A stretch of DNA of 13,694 nt from Acidobacteriota bacterium (GTDB lineage Bacteria > Acidobacteriota > Terriglobia > Terriglobales > Acidobacteriaceae). The translations under genes were made by a program, and so were the position numbers. Every line of letters starts with the position of its first letter. Position 1 is the stretch's first letter. The notes beneath the pieces are model-generated. The model ran no database searches. It was not told the origin of the DNA and worked only from the letters and a program-made list of their open reading frames with translations. Positions 8,055 to 13,694 of this stretch are shown piece after piece. The stretch is from the NCBI GenBank assembly GCA_003224785.1, contig QHZV01000261.1, positions 1-13,694 of the forward strand, read 5' to 3'.

Positions 8055-8285
8055 AATTTGCGGGTGATCGAGACCGATCCGGTTAAGGATTGCTCTGGCA
8101 ATTCTGTTCCCGATGGCACGGTTGTGAGCTTCACAAAGATGGACGCAGCCGGAAAAGCAACGGTTGATGTGCCTATCAAGCGCGGGATTGCGAAAGTTGA
8201 ATTGCCCATACAAGGCCAGGCCAAAATCACGGTTGCCTCAGGGGTCGTGACCGGGAATGAATTGGAGGTCGCGGGCGGAGAATGA
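8055..8285 (+). pseudogene. C-terminal continuation of the Ig-like protein, downstream of the in-frame TGA
   Basis: In the same frame as 7461-8054, without any indel, this stretch reads NLRVIETDPVKDCSGNSVPD and onwards to ITVASGVVTGNELEVAGGE. It looks like the last Big_1/invasin-type beta domain (PDGTVVSF and KATVDVPIKRGIAKVELP are characteristic strands). The stop TGA at 8283-8285 overlaps the next ATG. A TTG at 8058 could in principle restart translation, but it has no ribosome site and would give a bare domain without a signal peptide. The simplest reading is one gene interrupted by a nonsense change. Confidence 0.7.
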
Positions 8286-8884
8286 CTTTATCTACCGATC
8301 AAAAGCTTTTAACGGCAGAGTCAGCAGAGAACCCCTCGGGACCGCAGAGAACAGCACTGCGGCTGGGGTCGATCGCTTTTCTGCTGCTGGCATTTGCCTG
8401 CGTAGTTCTGGTCCGTGATGTGCGAGTGTTGGCGAAGGAAGCTGTTCCGCGAGTGCAGTTGCATGCAGAAGACCTCGGCCCCCGCCAGATTGAAGACCTC
8501 ACCAGCAAGAGCCTTCCTCGTGACTACGCATTGGCGTGGCAGACGATGGAACAGGCGCTCGAGGAGAACCGTCCCGGCTTGCTCGACGGCTACTTCACGG
8601 GGTTGGCCAAACAGGATTTGACTCAGCGGGTGCGTTCGCAAATCAAGTCCGGCCTGCGTACTCGATATCAGGACGGCGGGCACACGTTAGAGGCAATTTT
8701 TTATTCACCGGGTGGCGACGTAATGGAACTTCGTGACCACGCGAAATTCGATGTTGAGGTCAGCGATGGCGGCAAAGTTATTTATCAGGAGCCGGTGAGT
8801 CTCGAGTACATGGTCATCATGACTCCCGGAGCGGACCGCTGGCTAGTGCGCGACTTGCAAGCCTCGACCGGCGCGAAGCCTTAG
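8282..8884 (+). CDS. Membrane-anchored NTF2-like hypothetical protein
   Basis: 200 residues, starting at an ATG that overlaps the previous stop (ATGA). A polar cytoplasmic tail of about 27 residues precedes one membrane helix (LGSIAFLLLAFACVVLV, residues 28-44). The periplasmic part has a mixed alpha/beta pattern: helical QTMEQALEENRPGLLDGYF and GLAKQDLTQRVRSQIKSG, then strands HTLEAIFYSP, HAKFDVEVSD, EPVSLEYMVIMTP and a closing DRWLVRDLQAS. The final R/K-W-x-V-x-D-L pattern is typical of NTF2-like domains. This is the second such anchored protein in the operon after 6355-7458. I do not recognise a specific family and see no catalytic residues. It is probably a structural or accessory component. 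Confidence 0.7.
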   Translation: MTLSTDQKLLTAESAENPSGPQRTALRLGSIAFLLLAFACVVLVRDVRVLAKEAVPRVQLHAEDLGPRQIEDLTSKSLPRDYALAWQTMEQALEENRPGLLDGYFTGLAKQDLTQRVRSQIKSGLRTRYQDGGHTLEAIFYSPGGDVMELRDHAKFDVEVSDGGKVIYQEPVSLEYMVIMTPGADRWLVRDLQASTGAKP

Positions 8885-8908
8885 TCCACCTACAGAATCT
8901 ATTGCATA

Positions 8909-8933
8909 CCATTCAGCACATCAAACTGAATGG
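8909..8933 (+). promoter_or_regulatory. Hairpin overlapping the ribosome site of the hydrolase gene
   Basis: CCATTCAG (8909-8916) and CTGAATGG (8926-8933) are perfect 8-bp inverted repeats around a 9-nt loop. The right arm shares two G residues with the Shine-Dalgarno GGAGGAG at 8932-8938. There is no T-run, so it is not an intrinsic terminator. It could moderate translation of the hydrolase or bind a protein. Confidence 0.45.
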
Positions 8934-8951
8934 AGGAGTGTTTGTCTGGTT

Positions 8952-9947
8952 ATGCGACGTCCTTGGTCGTTTCTATTGGCAATTGGCGCTACTCTCTTGA
9001 TTGCCGAAACCATCGGTTGCTCTCATGGAGTCCGCCAAGTGGCGAACGGACCTTTGCCTACACTACAGGAGCAGGCGCGGATCCTCGCTGACTATCAGCC
9101 GTGGTTTGGTGACCGCAAGCACATTAATGTGGGGTATTCGACCATGGACCCAAATGTGCTTCGCAATCAAATTCTAAAAGCCAGAAACATGGGGATCTAC
9201 GGCTTTGCAGTTGATTGGTACGGAGACCGCAGACCGTTTGAAGATCGTAGTTATGCTCTGCTGCAGCGGGTTGCGGCCGAGAACAACTATAAGGTTTGTC
9301 TGATGTACGACGAAGTTCCTGACGATAACGGCACGGCGACCGACGACGCGCTTCAGGCGTTCGAGAAGGCCTATCGCAATTACATTGGTCCCGAAGCGCC
9401 GGATCGCGGAGCGTACATCACATATCAGGGGCGTCCAGTCATTTTCATTTTCCCAAAGCGTGGCCGCACAAATTGGGACCGTGTGCGCGAGGCAGTCAAC
9501 CAATGGGAGAACCCACCAATTCTTATTTACAAAGACGAGCCACCCGCGCAATATGCCCACGACTTTGACGGGTTTTACGCCTGGGTACACGTAAGCCATC
9601 GCACGCCTCCGGATACGCACGACTGGGGCAAGGAATATCTAGACACGTTCTATCGCAGAATGGAACAGCGGCCGGGGAAAATTGTTGTGGGCGGCATCTG
9701 GCCCGGGTTTGACGACCGTAAAGCTTCCTGGAGCTTGAACCGTAAGATGGATCGCCGCTGCGGACAGACATTTGAAGATACTCTCAAGGAATTTCATCAA
9801 CATAACGATCCCGAGCGCCCAATGCCGTTTGTGATGCTGGCAACCTGGAACGATTACGAAGAAGGCACACAGATCGAAACCGGGATTTCGGATTGCAAAA
9901 ACCAGAACCAGGTCGCGCAGCAACAGTCTCCACCACCACCTCAATGA
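8952..9947 (+). CDS. Probable lipoprotein glycoside hydrolase, GH71/GH99-like
   Basis: 331 residues. The N-terminus (MRRPWSFLLAIGATLLIAET then IGCSHGVR) is a signal peptide with a plausible though imperfect lipobox (T-I-G-C), suggesting an envelope lipoprotein. The body matches the (beta/alpha)8 plan of GH71/GH99-like enzymes: YQPWFGD near the start, VGYSTMDPNVLRNQI and KARNMGIYGFAVDWYG for the first strands, VIFIF in the middle, and the hallmark TWNDYEEGTQIE at about 298-309. GH99 and WbsX-like proteins usually have WNEWxEG here and GH71 has WNDYGES, so D301 and E304 are candidate catalytic residues and the motif is intermediate. Those families cut alpha-mannan or alpha-1,3-glucan internally; the substrate here is unknown. 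GGAGGAG lies 13 nt before the ATG; a CTG at 8946 would be better spaced. The tail is Gln/Pro-rich (QQQSPPPPQ). Confidence 0.7.
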   Translation: MRRPWSFLLAIGATLLIAETIGCSHGVRQVANGPLPTLQEQARILADYQPWFGDRKHINVGYSTMDPNVLRNQILKARNMGIYGFAVDWYGDRRPFEDRSYALLQRVAAENNYKVCLMYDEVPDDNGTATDDALQAFEKAYRNYIGPEAPDRGAYITYQGRPVIFIFPKRGRTNWDRVREAVNQWENPPILIYKDEPPAQYAHDFDGFYAWVHVSHRTPPDTHDWGKEYLDTFYRRMEQRPGKIVVGGIWPGFDDRKASWSLNRKMDRRCGQTFEDTLKEFHQHNDPERPMPFVMLATWNDYEEGTQIETGISDCKNQNQVAQQQSPPPPQ

Positions 9948-9993
9948 CCAACTTGGGAAGGCCAGCGTACATCGAAATCAGTTTGGGGCACGT

Positions 9994-11013
9994 GTGAAAA
10001 ACCACACTTCTGATCATCGCCATATAGATTTGCTGTCTAAGCTGATGTTCGCTGGTATTCGGGACGAGTCCGCTTCCCCGCCCGCTGATCTGAAAGAGCA
10101 ACTGCCTCCGCGCGAAGATCAATTTCAAGAGCTAAGCGGCCTTGCTGACAAGCATCACGTTACTGTGCGCGCATTCCGCGTACTAGCCAACATCGCACAC
10201 CAGGCCGCTAAAACCCCGCTTGAAGAATGGTGCGAATCAGCGCTCGAAGCCGAGGAGAAGCGAATCGCGAATGCAGTCGAATGGCTGTCTGCAATTATTC
10301 GGTGCCTGCAGGACTCCGGCTGCCCAGTGTGCGTGATCAAGTCTCTGGACCATTGGCCTGACCTGGGATCTGACCTCGATCTCTACACCAGCTGCACGTC
10401 GGAGCAGGTCATCCGGGTGATGCGCCAAAAGCTTCAGGCGCAGGAAGAACCCCGCAGCTGGGGAGACAAGCTGGCCAATAAGTGGAATTTCCGTGTGCCG
10501 GGATTGCCGGAGTGCAGCGTCACGAAAATCGTGAACGAGCACACGTTTCCGGTTCCGGCTCCAGAGGAACGGATCCTGATTTCTACGCTGCAGCGAATGT
10601 ATCGTCACTTTTACTTTCGGCTTTGCGACATGGCAGACATGGCTGAGCTGCTCAATGGCGGAGCCGTGAATTTTGCAGAACTTCGCCAAGGTGCGGAACT
10701 CGGCAGTATTTGGCCAGGCGTCGCCAGCTTCCTGGTTCTCGTCTCTGAATATGTGAAGCGATATGGCGGACGCGTTGATCTACCGAGTGAAGTTACCGCG
10801 GCCGCCTACTCGCGCGAGTTGCGCGTCCAATTCCGAAACACTTTCCTGCGGGTCCCCGTGGTTCCAGCAGCCGCGCTGTACAGCTCGCAACTGTTTGCGG
10901 CGGGCCGACACCGCGATCTGCGTGCCATAAAACGCCTTCCCTTGCTCCCGCCTTTAGCGGTTTCAGCACTGCTCGCTTATCGCTTCACGGGAAGCGACAA
11001 GGGTGTGTGGTAA
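9994..11013 (+). CDS. Nucleotidyltransferase-fold protein (NTP_transf_5-like), uncharacterised
   Basis: 339 residues from a GTG with a purine-rich GGGG about 6 nt upstream, 46 nt after the hydrolase stop. The core reads CPVCVIKSLDHWPDLGSDLD with LY following, where G125-S126-D127-x-D129 fits the metal-binding GS-x-D-x-D signature of nucleotidyltransferase-like proteins. The helical N-terminal part (residues about 25-110) and the following SVTKIVNEHTFPVPAPEERI segment resemble the uncharacterised nucleotidyltransferase family often found near polysaccharide or peptide-modification genes. The usual lysine-glycine (KG) before the acidic motif appears here as KS. The donor nucleotide and acceptor are unknown. 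An ATG at 10045 is a possible later start. Placement directly after the hydrolase suggests co-transcription. Confidence 0.6.
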   Translation: MKNHTSDHRHIDLLSKLMFAGIRDESASPPADLKEQLPPREDQFQELSGLADKHHVTVRAFRVLANIAHQAAKTPLEEWCESALEAEEKRIANAVEWLSAIIRCLQDSGCPVCVIKSLDHWPDLGSDLDLYTSCTSEQVIRVMRQKLQAQEEPRSWGDKLANKWNFRVPGLPECSVTKIVNEHTFPVPAPEERILISTLQRMYRHFYFRLCDMADMAELLNGGAVNFAELRQGAELGSIWPGVASFLVLVSEYVKRYGGRVDLPSEVTAAAYSRELRVQFRNTFLRVPVVPAAALYSSQLFAAGRHRDLRAIKRLPLLPPLAVSALLAYRFTGSDKGVW

Positions 11014-11236
11014 GCAAAGCTGGGGAAACACGTAAGACAGTTACAGTAATTACCGGATGGCCTATTCACGGCCCACACTGTAAGCTATTGAATTATAGGT
11101 ACTTGCAGTCGCGCCGCGGAGCTGCTTCGTGTTCGCTGTCCTGCCTTGCTTGCCATAGTAAAACCGCAAGCTGCTCAAGGTGGAGCTCTCCGCGCGATAC
11201 AACACGATAAAAGAAGATGGAAGATGGTCCACCGTC
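11014..11236 (+). promoter_or_regulatory. 223-nt intergenic spacer with inverted repeats before the GT4 gene
   Basis: No gene is evident. TTACAGT (11041-11047) and ACTGTAA (11077-11083) are perfect 7-bp inverted repeats enclosing a second small stem (TGGCC at 11058-11062 against GGCC with a following CA, 11070-11075). A further pair, GCTTGC and GCAAGC (about 11147-11170), sits closer to the gene. None is followed by a T-run. The region must contain the promoter of the GT4/debranching pair, but I see no confident -35/-10. Confidence 0.4.
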
Positions 11237-12328
11237 ATGAGAATTGCTCAGGTCGCGCCACTATTCGAGAGCGTTCCCCCCAAACTTTATGGTGGTACAG
11301 AGAGAGTAGTTTCCTGGCTCACTGAGGAACTTGTCCGTCTCGGACACGATGTGACCTTATTTGCCAGCGGCGATTCCATGACTACAGCACGGCTAGTACC
11401 GGCTTGCGCCGAGTCGCTGCGGCTCTCTCCGGTTTCCGTTGATGATTTGGCGCATCATTTTGTTCTGATGGAACACGTGCTCCGGTTGAAAGAAGAGTTT
11501 GACATCATCCATTTCCACATTGACTACTTGCACTACCCTCTAAGCAAACGCGAACGTTACACCCACGTCACGACCCTGCATGGAAGGTTAGATATTCCGG
11601 ACCTGGTGCCTCTGTATGACATCTACGGCGACATGCCAGTGGTTTCCATTTCCAATGCGCAGCGCGATCCACTTCCGCAAGCGAACTGGCAAGGCACAGT
11701 TCACCATGGTATTCCGAAGGACAATTACAAATTTCACCGCGGTTCAGGGCAATATTTAGCATTTCTTGGGAGGACCTCACCCGAGAAGGGATTGGACCGT
11801 GCCATTGAGATCGCTCGTGCCGCAGGCATGCCGCTCAAAATCGCTGCCAAAATTGACAAAGCGGACCAGGAATACTTCGACAGCTGTATTCGCCCAATGC
11901 TTAATAGCTCGGATGTGGAATTCGTAGGCGAAGTAGGCTTTCCGCAAAAAAACGATTTCCTTGGAAACGCCGCAGCATTGTTATTTCCAATTTCCTGGCC
12001 CGAACCTTTTGGACTAGTCATGATTGAAGCAATGGCATGTGGAACGCCGGCGATCGCATACCAATTTGGGGCGGTCCCCGAAGTGGTGGCAAATGAGGTC
12101 ACCGGGTACATTGTGTCGGATGTGGCCGGCGCGACCGAAGCAGTGAAAAAGATCGACCGCCTGGACCGCAAGAAGGTTAGGAAACACTTCGAACAACACT
12201 TCACAGCAGATCGAATGGCAAAAGAATATCTCACCATTTACGATTGGTTGACGAATCGAAAAAAGACGCCGACCTCCAGCGGAGTTCTCAATTGGATGAA
12301 GTTAACGTCTCCCAGCAATACTACATAG
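11237..12328 (+). CDS. GT4-family glycosyltransferase
   Basis: 363 residues from the ATG at 11237, giving the standard GT4 opening MRIAQVAPLFESVPPKLYGG with TERVVSWLTEELVRLGHDVT and LFASGDS after it (nucleotide-free first Rossmann domain with the Gly-Gly loop). The C-terminal domain has FLGRTSPEKGLDRAIEIARA (donor-binding domain start), then the E-x7-E signature PEPFGLVMIEAMACGTPAIA with E256 and E264, and GAVPEVV. GT-B enzymes of this type move a sugar from a nucleotide donor with retention of configuration; the sugar is not readable from sequence. A longer frame from 11180 adds 19 residues lacking similarity, so the ATG is preferred. The gene overlaps the next one by 37 nt, so the two are translationally linked and probably act on the same alpha-glucan or glycan. 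Confidence 0.88.
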   Translation: MRIAQVAPLFESVPPKLYGGTERVVSWLTEELVRLGHDVTLFASGDSMTTARLVPACAESLRLSPVSVDDLAHHFVLMEHVLRLKEEFDIIHFHIDYLHYPLSKRERYTHVTTLHGRLDIPDLVPLYDIYGDMPVVSISNAQRDPLPQANWQGTVHHGIPKDNYKFHRGSGQYLAFLGRTSPEKGLDRAIEIARAAGMPLKIAAKIDKADQEYFDSCIRPMLNSSDVEFVGEVGFPQKNDFLGNAAALLFPISWPEPFGLVMIEAMACGTPAIAYQFGAVPEVVANEVTGYIVSDVAGATEAVKKIDRLDRKKVRKHFEQHFTADRMAKEYLTIYDWLTNRKKTPTSSGVLNWMKLTSPSNTT

Positions 12329-13694
12329 CAACCAAATCACCGCCTCGCGACGATCACTTCCGTGTTCTGAAGTATGGGGACACGTTTGCGGTATTCGATC
12401 GTCTGGGAAATATTCAATCCAGCGGCCTGGGCGAACACGGACTGTTCTGCGATGGCACACGCCACCTCTCAGAACTGGTGGTGAACTTGTGGAACGCACC
12501 ACCTTTATTGCTGAGCTCGACCATTGAGCCGAACAATTTCCTTTTTACTGCCGATCTCGCAAATCTGGACGTTTCGCAGGGCCACTCTGTCGCCATTCAC
12601 AGGGGCACGTTGCATTTGCTGCGCTCGAGGTTCCTCTGGCGACAGGTGTGCTACGAGGAACTGAAGCTGGTCAATTACGGAATGCAGAGTCTGGTCGTGC
12701 CGCTGAGCATTTTCTTCGCTGCGGATTTTGCCGATATCTTCGAGGTCCGAGGCATGCAGCGAAAGCGTCGAGGGCGATACCTGGAACCGGAGACCGGGCC
12801 TGACTGTGTGTTGCTGGGTTATGAAGGGCTGGACGGAATAACCCGACGCACCCGGATCCATTGCACCCCCTCGCCCATCGCAGTCGGCCCCAGGAAAATG
12901 AGCTTCTCGGCGGAACTACAGCCCAAGGAGGCTGTTGTTTTTACTTTTCAAACTTCTTGTGAAAATGGAAAAGATAGAAGCCGAAGCGCTGCCTATCTTC
13001 AAGCAATGCGGAGCGCAAACGGGGAAATGAAGGTCGCCGCAACCTCGTTTCCCAGAGTTGTCAGCTCGAACTCCCGTTTCAATGACTGGATCAGGCGGTC
13101 CCGCGACGATGTCCAGATGATGACGATTGGCAATCGTGAAAAGCATTACCCTTATGCGGGCGTGCCGTGGTTTAGCACGGTGTTTGGGAGAGACGGAATC
13201 ATTACGGCGCTGGAGACGCTGTGGATTGACCCCACATTGGCTCGCGGCGTACTTCAATTCCTGGCGGAAACACAGGCGACCGAAGTTGATCCTGAGAACG
13301 AAGCTGAGCCGGGCAAGATTTTGCATGAATTGCGACACGGCGAAATGGCAAATTTGCGAGAGGTCCCGTTCGGACGATATTACGGAACGGTTGACGCAAC
13401 TCCGCTGTTTGTCATGTTGGCGGGCGCGTACTACGACCGGACAGGTGACCGCGCTCTGATCGAGAGTTTATGGCCTAACATTCAGGCTGCATTGGAGTGG
13501 ATGGATGAGTACGGCGATGTGGACGGGGACGGATTTGTGGAATATGCGGCGCATGGAAACAAGGGCCTGATTCAACAAGGATGGAAAGATTCCAATGATT
13601 CGGTTTTCCATTCCGACGGCGCGATTGCCGAACCGCCAGTTGCGCTCTGCGAAGTCCAGAGCTACGTGTACGGCGCGAAGACTGCCGGCGCCAG
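12292..13694 (+). CDS. Glycogen-debranching-like protein (amylo-alpha-1,6-glucosidase family), 5' part, runs off right edge
   Basis: A frame starting at TTG 12292-12294, 7 nt after GGAG at 12281-12284, remains open for 467 codons to the window end. It begins MDEVNVSQQYYIATKSPPRD and has an N-terminal beta-sandwich of the GDE_N_bis type (about residues 12-230: LKYGDTFAVFDRLGNIQSSG, GLGEHGLFCDGTRHLS). From about residue 265 it enters the (alpha/alpha)6 catalytic domain: AGVPWFSTVFGRDGIITALE, YYGTVDATPLFVMLAGAYYD, DVDGDGFVEY, and QQGWKDSNDSVFHSDGAIAE, whose WKDS holds a likely acidic catalytic residue (D near 433). Related proteins of about 700 residues hydrolyse alpha-1,6 branches or act on compatible-solute glucosides. 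The TTG start is supported by the ribosome site; another TTG at 12244 is in frame. The start overlaps the end of the GT4 gene. Confidence 0.88.
   Translation, partial: MDEVNVSQQYYIATKSPPRDDHFRVLKYGDTFAVFDRLGNIQSSGLGEHGLFCDGTRHLSELVVNLWNAPPLLLSSTIEPNNFLFTADLANLDVSQGHSVAIHRGTLHLLRSRFLWRQVCYEELKLVNYGMQSLVVPLSIFFAADFADIFEVRGMQRKRRGRYLEPETGPDCVLLGYEGLDGITRRTRIHCTPSPIAVGPRKMSFSAELQPKEAVVFTFQTSCENGKDRSRSAAYLQAMRSANGEMKVAATSFPRVVSSNSRFNDWIRRSRDDVQMMTIGNREKHYPYAGVPWFSTVFGRDGIITALETLWIDPTLARGVLQFLAETQATEVDPENEAEPGKILHELRHGEMANLREVPFGRYYGTVDATPLFVMLAGAYYDRTGDRALIESLWPNIQAALEWMDEYGDVDGDGFVEYAAHGNKGLIQQGWKDSNDSVFHSDGAIAEPPVALCEVQSYVYGAKTAGA

Noticed and set aside
8052..8093. TGA as a selenocysteine codon with a downstream SECIS element
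   Set aside because: A small stem (GATCG/CGATC, 8066-8079) follows the TGA, but it is only 5 bp long, its AGAC loop lacks the features of bacterial SECIS apical loops, and no selenoprotein gene is in view. Two other lesions nearby make a plain nonsense change or an error more likely.
8909..8940. Rho-independent terminator after the NTF2-like gene
   Set aside because: The stem is perfect but is followed by the GGAGGAG ribosome site, not by a T-run.
1..13694. CRISPR arrays, tRNA or rRNA genes, insertion sequences
   Set aside because: No regularly spaced repeats, cloverleaf-like segments, rRNA-like stretches or transposase motifs were seen on either strand.

Overview
The window looks like a chromosomal segment from a Gram-negative bacterium of moderately high GC, most probably an Acidobacteriota (Terriglobia-like) genome or metagenome bin. 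The reasons are a very large TPR protein ending in an outer-membrane beta-barrel of a type I associate with that phylum, chains of secreted or membrane-anchored hypothetical proteins, and a glycosyltransferase/debranching-enzyme pair. The phylum call rests on recalled family resemblance, not on a search.

Layout. The left third (1-4417) is transcribed leftwards. It holds a giant periplasmic TPR/outer-membrane barrel gene, followed 65 nt downstream by the first 35 codons of a gene that looks like a polysaccharide flippase and runs off the left edge. A spacer of about 245 nt separates this from a rightward operon (4663-8884) of four tightly packed genes: a multi-pass membrane protein resembling the PTPS-related/GT-C-like families, a membrane-anchored NTF2-like plus FxLYD-like protein, a secreted Ig-like protein, and a second membrane-anchored NTF2-like protein. 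Junctions include two ATGA overlaps and one 2-nt gap. After a hairpin-bearing leader comes a probable lipoprotein with a GH71/GH99-like hydrolase domain (8952-9947), then a nucleotidyltransferase-fold protein (9994-11013). A 223-nt spacer leads to a GT4 glycosyltransferase (11237-12328) that overlaps by 37 nt a glycogen-debranching-like protein, which runs open off the right edge from 12292.

How the parts may work together. The divergent left half has the components of a surface-polysaccharide machine: inner-membrane glycosyltransferase-like protein, flippase, periplasmic TPR scaffold fused to an outer-membrane pore, anchored periplasmic accessories and an endo-glycanase-like lipoprotein. No classical processive synthase is visible, so this may be a little-described export or modification locus. 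That is an inference from gene content. The right end (GT4 plus debranching-like enzyme) is more probably a separate alpha-glucan module.

Three genes in the polysaccharide-like part carry one lesion each: a frameshift with apparent loss of about 7 residues in the TPR gene (near 3698-3706), a frameshift with apparent loss of a conserved loop in the membrane protein (near 4800-4810), and an in-frame TGA in the Ig-like protein (8052-8054). The genes to the right appear intact. Locus decay and sequence or assembly error cannot be told apart from this window alone.
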